Assembly (NCBI RefSeq): GCF_013031245.1
Contig: NZ_WPZL01000004.1
Span: forward strand, 248,001-312,000
Direction: 5' to 3'
Length of the DNA stretch: 64,000 bases
From: Ruegeria lacuscaerulensis
GTDB lineage: Bacteria; Pseudomonadota; Alphaproteobacteria; Rhodobacterales; Rhodobacteraceae
In this document: positions 51,187-59,448 of the stretch, in pieces
How positions within the stretch are numbered: position 1 is the first letter of the stretch
Layout of the letters: the number at the start of each line of letters is the position of its first letter
Translations under genes and position numbers: made by a program
Notes under the pieces: model-generated
The model's input: the letters and a program-made list of their open reading frames with translations, nothing else
Databases searched by the model: none
What the model was told of the DNA's origin: nothing

Positions 51187-51651
51187 ATGGAGCTTTCGAG
51201 CATACTGAAGCCCGAAGCAGTGCGAGTACTGTCTGCGGCTTCCAGCAAGAAGCGGCTGTTTCAGGAAATTGCCGATGTCGCAGAAGCGACTCTCGGACTT
51301 GATGCTCAGGTCGTTGTTGACGGGTTGTTGGAGCGTGAAAGCCTGGGGCCAACTGGCGTCGGTCACGGCGTTGCGTTGCCACATGCACGTATGTCCGAGC
51401 TTGAGTCTGTCTCGGGTGTGTTCCTGATGCTGGAAAAACCGATTGATTTCGCTTCGGTTGACCGGCAGCCCGTCGATATTGCCTTTGCTCTGTTTGCCCC
51501 CGAAGAGGCCGGGGTGGATCATCTGAAGGCGTTGGCGCTGGTGTCCCGTACTCTGCGCGACACAGCGGTTTGCACCAAACTTCGGGCCAATCCCGATCCG
51601 GTCAAACTCTATGCGATTCTGACAGAAGCCCAATCAATGCAGGCGGCCTGA
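51187..51651 (+). CDS. ptsN: PTS IIA-like nitrogen-regulatory protein PtsN
   Basis: This 154-residue EIIA-Ntr protein has the phosphorylated histidine His66 (GHGVALPHARM) and the pattern KPIDFASVDRQPVDIAFALF. It links nitrogen and potassium status to regulation through the PTS-Ntr phosphorelay. The ATG at 51187 is chosen over a GTG six bases earlier because GGAG lies at a better distance. It follows hpf by 60 bp. Confidence 0.95.
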   Translation: MELSSILKPEAVRVLSAASSKKRLFQEIADVAEATLGLDAQVVVDGLLERESLGPTGVGHGVALPHARMSELESVSGVFLMLEKPIDFASVDRQPVDIAFALFAPEEAGVDHLKALALVSRTLRDTAVCTKLRANPDPVKLYAILTEAQSMQAA

Positions 51652-51680
51652 ACCGACCTGACATCAACTACGGCAACAAA

Positions 51681-51705
51681 AAAGCCCCCGAGTTTCGGGG
51701 GCTTT
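51681..51705. terminator. Bidirectional terminator between ptsN and the CAP gene
   Basis: An 11-bp stem AAAGCCCCCGA / TCGGGGGCTTT with a 3-base loop lies between two convergent genes. A-rich sequence precedes the stem and T-rich sequence ends it, so it can work in both directions. Confidence 0.85.
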
Positions 51706-51727
51706 GTCATTCAGATATTCGGCGTGT

Positions 51728-52243
51728 TCAGCCACCGGCGCCCATTTCGAGCGTCCACCAGATTTTGCCGCCGCCTTCCTGATGCCAGGCAAACCCCATC
51801 TGAGTTGCCTTTGGATCCAGAATCACCGCTCGGGGACCTGGTTCCTGCATCCATGCGGCCAGTGTTTCGGTTTCGGTCTCGTAAGTTTCAGAAATCGCTT
51901 CACCCAGGAAGGTTCCAAAATACCCGACGCGCTGAGCACGATCCAGGGGCGACGATCCGTCCGACCCGAAATGCCAGGGGCGATTTTGCCGAGCCATATC
52001 CTTTGAGTGCGTCGCCGCAGCTGCGTTCAACTGCGCGTTCAGCTGAACCGGCTGTAGCCCTTGCGCCTGACGCAGCGCGTTGACCGAATCGAGCATGCGG
52101 AACTGAAGCTTTTCGGGATTGCCCCGGATTTTGTAGACCGTAGGCAATGGTTGGCCATCCACCCCGTAAGTTGGGGTGCTGCTGGGTGTGCATGCGGCCA
52201 GCCCGATAAAGCAGGCAAACAGTAAGGAAAGAAAACGCGTCAT
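51728..52243 (-). CDS. CAP/SCP-domain lipoprotein
   Basis: This 171-residue protein has a lipoprotein signal with lipobox LAAC (Cys18) and a CAP (SCP/PR-1) domain with LNAAAATHSKDMARQNRPWH, then VGYFGTFLGEAISETYETET and an aspartate/tryptophan-rich C-terminus, as in bacterial CAP proteins. The function of bacterial CAP proteins is largely unknown. It lies alone on the minus strand and converges with ptsN. Confidence 0.85.
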   Translation of the reverse strand: MTRFLSLLFACFIGLAACTPSSTPTYGVDGQPLPTVYKIRGNPEKLQFRMLDSVNALRQAQGLQPVQLNAQLNAAAATHSKDMARQNRPWHFGSDGSSPLDRAQRVGYFGTFLGEAISETYETETETLAAWMQEPGPRAVILDPKATQMGFAWHQEGGGKIWWTLEMGAGG

Positions 52244-52412
52244 GATCGACCTGATAATTGTGTTGACCTACGGCATAGCGCGACAAACGGCCCTGAGCAA
52301 ACGTACATTGACTCTGCTCTGCGTGATTCTGCCGGTTTGATTTGCGACTGAAGCATTCTGGCAATAGAATGTGGCAGATTTTCAGACTGGCCTTAGCAAA
52401 GGACCACCCAAC

Positions 52413-53012
52413 ATGGTCAAAAAACACATTCGCCCCTCTACCCGCCGTGGATTTCTGGCCGGAGCGTCGGCCCTGCTGGCGTCACCCGCGATTGCCCAGT
52501 ACATTCCCGGCGACCCGTTGCGTCCCGCGCCCGAGCCGGAACCGCAGGTACGTCGCAACATCTCGGGATTTCGCGCGTTGGACTGGCAACCGTATTTTTC
52601 CAACACGAATAACGGGGCCATTCTTGTCGATACTGTCTCGCGCGCGCTGCATTACTGGTCCGAGGATCAGCGCGTATACAAACTTTACCCGTCCTCCGTG
52701 CCCTTGACCGAGGAACTCACCCGACGTGGTCGCACCAGCGTGATCCGCAAAGTCGAAGGACCCAGCTGGTCGCCGACGCCGTCGATGAAGAAAAGAAACC
52801 CGGAATGGCCAGATTATATCCCGCCGGGTCCCGATAACCCATTGGGAACGCACGCTTTATATCTAGGCTGGAAATACTATCGTATTCACGGAACGCATGA
52901 TACGCGCAAAATCGGACGCAGATCGTCTAATGGATGTATTGGCCTGTTCAATGACGATATCGCCGAGCTGTTCTCAATGGCGCAGGTTGGCACGCAAGTG
53001 TTGCTAATTTGA
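52413..53012 (+). CDS. L,D-transpeptidase (YkuD domain), probably Tat-exported
   Basis: This 199-residue protein starts with a twin-arginine signal (RPSTRRGFLAGASALLASPA) and has a YkuD domain. The active-site region reads RIHGTHDTRKIGRRSSNGCI, with the histidines and catalytic cysteine of H-x(n)-S/T-N-G-C. Such enzymes make 3-3 crosslinks in peptidoglycan or attach lipoprotein. The start at 52413 has AAAGGA upstream. Confidence 0.92.
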   Translation: MVKKHIRPSTRRGFLAGASALLASPAIAQYIPGDPLRPAPEPEPQVRRNISGFRALDWQPYFSNTNNGAILVDTVSRALHYWSEDQRVYKLYPSSVPLTEELTRRGRTSVIRKVEGPSWSPTPSMKKRNPEWPDYIPPGPDNPLGTHALYLGWKYYRIHGTHDTRKIGRRSSNGCIGLFNDDIAELFSMAQVGTQVLLI

Positions 53013-53151
53013 CGACATTTTCGCGCACGAACCCGCTTGCGGCGCAAGTTGCAATTGCATTCCAGCCGGATAGCTGATTAGAAAAAAACACGAGGTAAGT
53101 CTTGGGTGTGCGGTTTCGCTATTTGGAACCGTGCAAATTCTGGAGGTTAAT

Positions 53152-53334
53152 ATGAAGAAACTCGTTCTCGCCGCTGCACTGACTGCTGCTGCTTCGACCG
53201 CTTATGCTGGCAACCTGGAAGAGCCGATTGTTGAGGCGCCGGTTGTTGTTGAGGAAACTCAAGGTACGTCGCAAGGCATCATCCTGCCGCTGATCCTGCT
53301 GGTCGTCGTTGCCGCAGCTGTTGCAGCAAGCTAA
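53152..53334 (+). CDS. Small exported membrane protein of unknown function
   Basis: This 60-residue protein has a signal peptide (to about AYA, residue 19), a short acidic, valine-rich mature part and a C-terminal hydrophobic helix (ILPLILLVVVAAAVAAS). A strong ribosome binding site (TGGAGG) lies 5 bp before the ATG and a strong terminator follows, so it looks like a real, separately transcribed small gene. No family was recognised. Confidence 0.75.
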   Translation: MKKLVLAAALTAAASTAYAGNLEEPIVEAPVVVEETQGTSQGIILPLILLVVVAAAVAAS

Positions 53335-53355
53335 TTTGACGAGCGAAATCTAGAG

Positions 53356-53387
53356 AAAAGGCGGTGGATCTCTCCACCGCCTTTTTT
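53356..53387 (+). terminator. Rho-independent terminator after the small membrane-protein gene
   Basis: A 13-bp stem AAAAGGCGGTGGA / TCCACCGCCTTTT has a TCTC loop and continues into T residues. It ends the small plus-strand gene, and its A-rich left side could also end hemH on the minus strand. Confidence 0.88.
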
Positions 53388-53409
53388 CATGCCTGCCTGA
53401 GGGAGCCGG

Positions 53410-54459
53410 TCAGTCCAGCCAGCCCTTCAAATTGTCTTCGATTACCTTGCCCAGTGCGGCGATATGCGAATCATCGTCGTTCAGGCAAGGAATGTAGGTG
53501 AAGGTTTCGCCTCCGGCGTCCTCAAAGCTTTCCCTGATCTCTTCATTGATCTCTTCCAGCGTTTCTATGCAATCGGCTGAAAACGCCGGTGCGATGACGG
53601 CGATGTTCTTCTTTCCCTGACGCGCCAGTTCGGCCACGTGATCGACGGTATAGGGTTTCAGCCATTCCTCAGGCCCGAATCGCGACTGGAAAGTCGACGC
53701 CAACTGGTCGTCGGACCAGCCCAGCCGTTCCTTCAGCAATCGGCTCGTTTTTGCGCATTGGCAATGATAGGGATCGCCCTGCTGCAAATACCGCTCTGGC
53801 ATACCGTGGTAGGAACAGACCAGAATGTCCGGTTTCGATTCCATCGCGGTATAAGCCCGCTCAACCGAGCCCGCCAGCGCATCGATATAGGCCGGTTCGT
53901 CGAAATAGGCGGGCACGGTACGGGTGGCGGGTTGCCAGGCTTCTTCCATCAGGGCGCGAAAGAACTGGTCGTTTGCCGTGGCTGTCGTTGCGCCCGCGTA
54001 TTGCGGGTAGAGCGGAAAAAACAGAATGCGATCGCATCCTGCTGCCACCATCTCACGCACCTTGGATTTGGTCGATGGGTTGCCGTAGCGCATGCAGAAC
54101 TCGACCATCACCTGATCGCCATAGCGCGTCTGCATCGCGTCGCGCAGCTTGTCGGTCTGGTCTTTGGTGATCGTCATCAGCGGGCTTTCGCCCTTGTCGT
54201 GGTTCCAGATCGACTTGTAGGCCTCGCCCGAGCTGAAGGGGCGCTTGGTCAGGATGATACCCTGCAGGATCGGCTGCCACTTCCACTTGGGATAGTCGAT
54301 CACACGCTGATCCGACAGAAACTCGTTCAGGTATCTGCGCATGGGCCAATAACTGTAATCGTCCGGCGTACCGAGATTGGCCAGCAGGATGCCGACGCGG
54401 CCCATCTTGACCTTGGGGTGGTCAGCGGGGGCATGATCGGGGCGAGTGGCGTCAAACAT
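53410..54459 (-). CDS. hemH: Ferrochelatase
   Basis: Ferrochelatase inserts Fe2+ into protoporphyrin IX, the last step of haem synthesis. The 349-residue protein has VGILLANLGTPDDYSYWPMR, RKY-type start motifs, the active-site segment YHGMPERYLQQGDPYHCQC and VIAPAFSADCIETLEEINEE. The start at 54459 is preceded by AGGAAGC; an upstream extension is not family-like. It lies downstream of an NDUFAF5-like gene. Confidence 0.96.
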   Translation of the reverse strand: MFDATRPDHAPADHPKVKMGRVGILLANLGTPDDYSYWPMRRYLNEFLSDQRVIDYPKWKWQPILQGIILTKRPFSSGEAYKSIWNHDKGESPLMTITKDQTDKLRDAMQTRYGDQVMVEFCMRYGNPSTKSKVREMVAAGCDRILFFPLYPQYAGATTATANDQFFRALMEEAWQPATRTVPAYFDEPAYIDALAGSVERAYTAMESKPDILVCSYHGMPERYLQQGDPYHCQCAKTSRLLKERLGWSDDQLASTFQSRFGPEEWLKPYTVDHVAELARQGKKNIAVIAPAFSADCIETLEEINEEIRESFEDAGGETFTYIPCLNDDDSHIAALGKVIEDNLKGWLD

Positions 54460-54517
54460 TTTTGAGCTTCCTGAGATTTCTCTGTTCCGGGGTGAGATAA
54501 CCGGAAATGTCCGCCCG

Positions 54518-55348
54518 TCAATTGGACAGTTTGCCTTCTTTCGTGCCCAGCGCGTCGGCAAGCCGTGCTTGCGCTGATCCGGGCCGCAAGGGCTTCTGCT
54601 GGCTGTCGTCGGGCGACCAGCCGGTCAGGCAGATCAGTTCGAACGTTGCCGCCAGCCGTCCTTGAGGGGTTGAAAAATGGTCTGAATAGACCTCTTGCGC
54701 CCGTTCAAACACCCTTCGCCGGGTCAGGTGCTTCACACGTCCCGACAGATTGTTTGTTTCCCCCATTGCGCGCAGATCGTGCATCAGGTGGGTCAGGTCG
54801 CGGTATTCCACCGTCAATCGCGCTGTGTCCGCCACGGGCAGGGCCAGCCCTGCCCGCTGCAGCAGCCCGCCCAGGTCGCGCAGTTCGGCCATCGGAGCGA
54901 TGCGGGGGCTGAGGCCTCCGGTCACTTCGATTTCGGCCTGTCCGAGTGCCGCGCGCAACTCGTGTAAGGTTTCGCCGCCCAGGCACACCACCAGCAACAA
55001 CCCGTCAGGGTGTAGAGCACGGTGGCACTGGATCAATTGCCCGACAGGATCATTGGCCCAATGCAAACCCATCGCATGAATCACCAGATCATGCGCGCCA
55101 GGGTTCAGGGCCAATACCTCATCATCAGCAGTGATCTCAGCTTCTGGCAACGCATCGCGCCAGATCTGCGCGAAGGGTGTCACAATCGCTGGTGCCGTAA
55201 AGGTTTTGTTAACCATGGAGAGCCGATCCTGAACCTCGTCCACGGCGGCGCGGTGCAGGAACAGGGCCTCGTCCCGTGCGCGGGTGCGGTGCAGGGCAAG
55301 GGCCGGGCGGTCAAACAGAGAGGGTGCGGTGGACTCGGGCGGTTTCAT
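54518..55348 (-). CDS. NDUFAF5-like methyltransferase-fold protein lacking motif I
   Basis: This 276-residue protein matches the C-terminal two thirds of NDUFAF5, an assembly factor of respiratory complex I: GGETLHELRAALGQAEIE, GGLSPRIAPMAELRDLGG and an LTGW segment near the end. The glycine-rich SAM motif expected near residue 45 (D-x-GCG-x-G) is replaced by DRLSMVNKTFTAPAIVTP. The SAM-binding role is therefore doubtful. The ATG at 55348 is only 16 bp from the divergent comF start, so promoters must overlap coding sequence. Confidence 0.85.
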   Translation of the reverse strand: MKPPESTAPSLFDRPALALHRTRARDEALFLHRAAVDEVQDRLSMVNKTFTAPAIVTPFAQIWRDALPEAEITADDEVLALNPGAHDLVIHAMGLHWANDPVGQLIQCHRALHPDGLLLVVCLGGETLHELRAALGQAEIEVTGGLSPRIAPMAELRDLGGLLQRAGLALPVADTARLTVEYRDLTHLMHDLRAMGETNNLSGRVKHLTRRRVFERAQEVYSDHFSTPQGRLAATFELICLTGWSPDDSQQKPLRPGSAQARLADALGTKEGKLSN

Positions 55349-55364
55349 AGGGCGCAACTATCGC

Positions 55365-56093
55365 ATGTGGCAGCGGATTCAAACCGCTGTCGAACTGATC
55401 TACCCGCCGCGTTGTCTGGGATGTGGTGAATTGACCGAGGCGGACTTCGGTCTGTGCGGCCCCTGCTGGCGCGAGACACCCTTTATTGGCGGGGTCGTGT
55501 GCGAAAGCTGCGGCGTTCCCCTTCCGGGGTTGGCGGATGGCCACCGGATCGAGTGCGATGACTGCATGGCATCTCCGCGCCCGTGGCAGGACGGTCGTGC
55601 GGCACTTTTGTATAGCGGCAAGGCTCGGTCGCTGATTCTGGCGCTGAAACATGGAGACAGGCCGGAACTGGCCCGCCCGGCGGCCCGTTGGATGGCGCAA
55701 GCGGGGAGAGAGCTGTTTCGGGATGACATGCTGATTGCACCAGTGCCGCTGCATTGGTCACGGCTGCTTAAACGCCGTTATAATCAGTCGGCATTGCTGG
55801 CGCAGCAATTGGGGCGCCGGACCGGGCTGGACGTGTGCCCGGACCTTCTGGTCCGACGGGTGCGGACGCCGGTTCTGGACGGCAAGACCGCGGCGGAACG
55901 TACAGAGACGTTGGAAAACGCGATTACTGCCCATCCCAGGCGAAGGCGCAGAATGCAGGGCCGCGATGTTCTGTTGGTCGATGACGTCATGACCTCGGGC
56001 GCAACACTGGCAGCCTGCGCGCGTGTCTGCCTTGCATCCGGCGCAAATCATATTTTCGTGTTGACCCTAGCGCGCGTTGCCAAGGATGCCTAA
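55365..56093 (+). CDS. comF: ComF family phosphoribosyltransferase-like protein
   Basis: This 242-residue protein has an N-terminal zinc-finger-like region (CLGCGE, CGPCW, CESCG, CDDC) and a C-terminal PRTase domain with the PRPP-binding motif VLLVDDVMTSGATL. ComF takes part in DNA uptake in naturally competent bacteria and may have a wider role. The gene is divergent from the NDUFAF5-like gene, with starts only 16 bp apart. Confidence 0.9.
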   Translation: MWQRIQTAVELIYPPRCLGCGELTEADFGLCGPCWRETPFIGGVVCESCGVPLPGLADGHRIECDDCMASPRPWQDGRAALLYSGKARSLILALKHGDRPELARPAARWMAQAGRELFRDDMLIAPVPLHWSRLLKRRYNQSALLAQQLGRRTGLDVCPDLLVRRVRTPVLDGKTAAERTETLENAITAHPRRRRRMQGRDVLLVDDVMTSGATLAACARVCLASGANHIFVLTLARVAKDA

Positions 56094-56130
56094 TTCGCCC
56101 AAGATTGCGCGAAACTCTAAGGTACGGAAT

Positions 56131-56388
56131 ATGAAACCGGTTGAAATCTATACCTCGCCGCTCTGCGGTTTTTGCCACGCGGCCAAACGCCTGCTGAATC
56201 AGAAAGGCGTCGAATTCAAGGAAGTCGACGTACTAATGCATCCCAAACGCAAGCCTGAAATGATCCAGCGCGCGGGCGGTAAACGTACCGTGCCGCAGAT
56301 TTTCATCGGCACCACGCATGTAGGCGGTTGTGACGACCTCTATGACCTCGAGCGTCAGGGTAAGCTGGATCCATTGCTGGCGGCCTGA
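56131..56388 (+). CDS. grxC: Glutaredoxin 3
   Basis: This 85-residue protein has the active site CGFC (Cys12-Cys15) in TSPLCGFCHAAKRLL, then GGKRTVPQIFIGTTHVGGCD. It reduces disulfides using glutathione. The site is CGFC instead of CPYC, a known variation. Its stop overlaps the nitrilase start (TGATG). Confidence 0.94.
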   Translation: MKPVEIYTSPLCGFCHAAKRLLNQKGVEFKEVDVLMHPKRKPEMIQRAGGKRTVPQIFIGTTHVGGCDDLYDLERQGKLDPLLAA

Positions 56389-57218
56389 TGAAAACCGCGC
56401 TGCTGCAAATCACCTCGTCGGACGATCCGGCCGAAAATCTGGACATGGTGCGCGCCATGATGGCCGAGGCGGCTAATCAGGGCGCACGGTTCATCCTGAC
56501 GCCTGAAGTGACGAATTGCGTGTCCACCAGCACGACGCGGCAGCGCGAAGTTTTGCAGCACGAAGAAGATGATAACACGCTGGCGGGGCTGCAAGTGCAG
56601 GCCAAATCCCTTGGCGTGTGGTTGCTGATCGGCTCGCTGGCGATCAAGACCCATGATGCAGATGGTCGATTTGCCAACCGGTCCTTCATGATCGGCCCGA
56701 AAGGGCAGATCGTGGCGCGGTATGACAAGATCCACATGTTCGATGTGCAGGTCTCCGAATCGGAGACTTTCCGCGAATCCAAGAATTACCGACCGGGAGA
56801 CCAGGCTGTGATTGCCGAGACCGATTTCGGCAAGGTTGGTCTGACCGTATGTTACGATATTCGGTTTCCCCACCTCTATGCGGCTTTGGCGCAGGCGGGC
56901 GCGCAAATTCTCACCGTACCGGCGGCGTTTTCACCGGTGACAGGGGCGGCGCACTGGGAATCGCTATTGCGTGCGCGGGCTATTGAAAACGGCTGTTGGG
57001 TGCTTGCGCCTGCGCAAACAGGTGAACATCCGAAAACCCGTGGAAAAACACGCTATACTTACGGTCACAGCATGGTTGTGGCCCCGTGGGGCGAGGTCGT
57101 CATCGACGCAGGGATCGATCCGGGCATTCACTTTTTCGATTTGGATGATAGTTCTGTGACAGAGGCGCGCCGCCGTGTGCCCTCGCTGACTCACGCTCGT
57201 TCCTTTGATGGGCCCTGA
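56388..57218 (+). CDS. Carbon-nitrogen hydrolase (nitrilase superfamily, Nit-type)
   Basis: This 276-residue enzyme has the nitrilase triad Glu40 (TPEVTN), Lys114 (RYDKIHMFDV) and Cys155 (LTVCYDIRFPHLY). The second segment is like the Nit1/Nit2 group, which removes the amide of deaminated glutathione or related omega-amides. Adjacency to a glutaredoxin gene fits glutathione repair, though the exact substrate is not shown. It overlaps grxC by one base. Confidence 0.92.
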   Translation: MKTALLQITSSDDPAENLDMVRAMMAEAANQGARFILTPEVTNCVSTSTTRQREVLQHEEDDNTLAGLQVQAKSLGVWLLIGSLAIKTHDADGRFANRSFMIGPKGQIVARYDKIHMFDVQVSESETFRESKNYRPGDQAVIAETDFGKVGLTVCYDIRFPHLYAALAQAGAQILTVPAAFSPVTGAAHWESLLRARAIENGCWVLAPAQTGEHPKTRGKTRYTYGHSMVVAPWGEVVIDAGIDPGIHFFDLDDSSVTEARRRVPSLTHARSFDGP

Positions 57219-57232
57219 TCCAGAACCGGACC

Positions 57233-57673
57233 ATGACTGACGAAACCAATGCCCTGGCGGTCGCGCTGTTCAGCGAGATCCTGACCGCAGATCAACTATT
57301 GCGCAACCGGTTGAGCCGGGTGCTGCCCAAGGGCATGGAGATCTCGCATTTCTCGGTGCTGAACCATCTGGTCTTTGTCGGCGACGAACGCAGCCCGGCG
57401 CAGCTGGCCAATACGTTTCACGTCACCCGGGGGGCGATGACCAACACGTTGGCCAAGCTGGAATGGGCCGGGTACATCCATATTCGCCCCGACTGGGACG
57501 ACGCCCGCCGCAAGATGGTCGCTATCAGCCCCGCAGGGCGGCGGGCGCGTGATCAGGCGATTTCCTCGATTGCGCCTCTGATCAACCGTGTGGTCGGAGA
57601 ACTGGGCCTGGAACGCGTGCGCAGCACGTTGCCGGTGCTGCGCGATCTGCGCATCCAATTGGAAGACGACTAG
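57233..57673 (+). CDS. MarR-family transcriptional regulator
   Basis: This 146-residue protein has a winged helix-turn-helix with ISHFSVLNHLVFVGDERSPA, QLANTFHVTRGAMTNTLAKL and the wing YIHIRPDWDDARRKMVAISP. Such proteins repress genes until a ligand binds. The ligand and targets are unknown. It follows the nitrilase gene by 14 bp and converges with ubiG by two bases. Confidence 0.92.
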   Translation: MTDETNALAVALFSEILTADQLLRNRLSRVLPKGMEISHFSVLNHLVFVGDERSPAQLANTFHVTRGAMTNTLAKLEWAGYIHIRPDWDDARRKMVAISPAGRRARDQAISSIAPLINRVVGELGLERVRSTLPVLRDLRIQLEDD

Positions 57674-57675
57674 CG

Positions 57676-58422
57676 TCAGCCTGGTTTCACACTGGCTGTG
57701 ACGTAGTTCACGCTCAGGTCCCGGTCCGAGATCGACCAGTTCCAGAGAATCGGGTTGAACACAAACCCCTTGCGGTCAACCGGGTCCAGGCCAGCCTGAC
57801 GCAGTAGATCGAACAACTCGTCTGGGGTGATGAACTTGTTCCATTCATGGGTGCCGCGCGGCAGCCAGCGCATGATGACCTCGGCCCCGAATATGGCCAT
57901 CGCATAGGATTTCGGGTTGCGGTTGATGGTCGAACAAATCAGCAAACCACCCGGTTTCAATAACTGCTGCGATGCGGTCAGGAACTCTGCTGGATCGGCC
58001 ACGTGTTCGACCACTTCCATGTTCAGGACCACGTCAAACTGTTCGCCTGCGGCTGCCATCGCTTCTGCTGTGGTGTGGCGGTAGTCGATTTCCAGTCCGG
58101 ATTGTTCGGCGTGAATGCGCGCGACGGGCAGGTTACCCTCGGCGGCGTCCGCACCAACAACTTCGGCCCCAAGTCGGGCCATGGGTTCGCTCAGCAAGCC
58201 GCCGCCGCAGCCGATATCCAGCAAACGCAGGCCCTCGAACGGATTCGGGGCTTTCAAATCACGGTCAAATTCGCCTGCGATTTGCCCAGTGATATAATCC
58301 AGGCGGCAGGGATTGAGCATGTGCAAAGGCTTGAATTTCCCATGCGGATCCCACCATTCCGCGGCCATCGCTTCAAATTTTGCGATCTCGGACGGGTCCA
58401 CCGTGTTCGGATGCGCTTGCAT
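57676..58422 (-). CDS. ubiG: Ubiquinone biosynthesis O-methyltransferase UbiG
   Basis: UbiG carries out both O-methylation steps of ubiquinone synthesis. The 248-residue protein has SAM motif I ([20 protein letters not shown]), [20 protein letters not shown] and the typical [20 protein letters not shown]. It ends with a region containing [17 protein letters not shown]. It is a separate minus-strand gene. Confidence 0.96.
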   Translation of the reverse strand: MQAHPNTVDPSEIAKFEAMAAEWWDPHGKFKPLHMLNPCRLDYITGQIAGEFDRDLKAPNPFEGLRLLDIGCGGGLLSEPMARLGAEVVGADAAEGNLPVARIHAEQSGLEIDYRHTTAEAMAAAGEQFDVVLNMEVVEHVADPAEFLTASQQLLKPGGLLICSTINRNPKSYAMAIFGAEVIMRWLPRGTHEWNKFITPDELFDLLRQAGLDPVDRKGFVFNPILWNWSISDRDLSVNYVTASVKPG

Positions 58423-58470
58423 TCCTGTCTCCGTGTGCTCTTTTACGTGTAAGGACTATATAGGGCCATA

Positions 58471-59448
58471 ATGGACAAGTACCCGGACCAAAAGCGCGCA
58501 GTTCAATATCTGTACCCGCCGATCGACCCGTTCGATCAGCGCATGGTGGATATGGGCGAAGGCCACCGCATATATATGGAACAATGCGGCAATCCCAATG
58601 GGATACCGGTTGTGATTCTACATGGCGGGCCGGGTGGCGGATGCAGCCCGGCGATGCGACGCTATTTCGATCCGAGTGTTTACCGGGTGATTCTGTTCGA
58701 TCAGCGCGGCTGTGGCCGGTCGCGACCTCATGCCTCGGTCATCGACAACACGACCTGGCATCTGGTGGCCGATATCGAACGGCTGCGTACCCTGTTGGAT
58801 ATCGACGACTGGACGGTGTTCGGCGGTAGTTGGGGGGCGACTCTGGCGCTGATCTATGCGCAAACACACCCGGACCGGGTGAACCGGCTGGTTCTGCGCG
58901 GGGTGTTTCTGGCGACGAAAGCCGAGCTGGACTGGTTCTATGGCGGCGGTGCGGGAAAGTTCTGGCCCGAGCAATGGGCGAAGTTTACCTCATTGCTGTC
59001 CAAAGCTGAGTTGTCCGACACGATCGGTGCGTACAACAAGCGCCTGTTTTCGGGTGACCGCGCCACAGAGATTCTCTACGCGCGGGCTTGGTCGGCGTGG
59101 GAAAACGCGCTGGCTTCGATCCATTCGCAGGGCGCGACAGGGGAAAGCCCCGGCGAATATGCACGCGCTTTTGCACGGCTTGAAAACCACTATTTCATGA
59201 ATGGCGCTTTCCTTGAGAAAGACGGACAGATTCTGGATCGGATGGATAGAATTGCCCATATCCCTGGGCACATTGTGCAGGGACGCTATGACATGATCTG
59301 CCCGCCTCAGGCGGCGTGGAACCTGGCAGAGCGCTGGCCGAATGTAGAGCTGAAGATGGTCCGTCAGGCGGGCCACGCCCTGTCCGAACCTGGAATCAGC
59401 GCCGAACTGGTGCGCGTCATGGATCGCGTGGCGGAGGGTGTGGCATGA
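58471..59448 (+). CDS. pip: Proline iminopeptidase
   Basis: This 325-residue alpha/beta hydrolase has ILHGGPGGGCSPAMRRYFDP, the nucleophile Ser120 in FGGSWGATLAL, a later GRYDMICPP acid position and QAGHALSEP with the histidine. This is the S33 prolyl iminopeptidase pattern, releasing N-terminal proline from peptides. It overlaps the next gene (ATGA), which encodes a peptide-binding-like protein. Confidence 0.95.
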   Translation: MDKYPDQKRAVQYLYPPIDPFDQRMVDMGEGHRIYMEQCGNPNGIPVVILHGGPGGGCSPAMRRYFDPSVYRVILFDQRGCGRSRPHASVIDNTTWHLVADIERLRTLLDIDDWTVFGGSWGATLALIYAQTHPDRVNRLVLRGVFLATKAELDWFYGGGAGKFWPEQWAKFTSLLSKAELSDTIGAYNKRLFSGDRATEILYARAWSAWENALASIHSQGATGESPGEYARAFARLENHYFMNGAFLEKDGQILDRMDRIAHIPGHIVQGRYDMICPPQAAWNLAERWPNVELKMVRQAGHALSEPGISAELVRVMDRVAEGVA

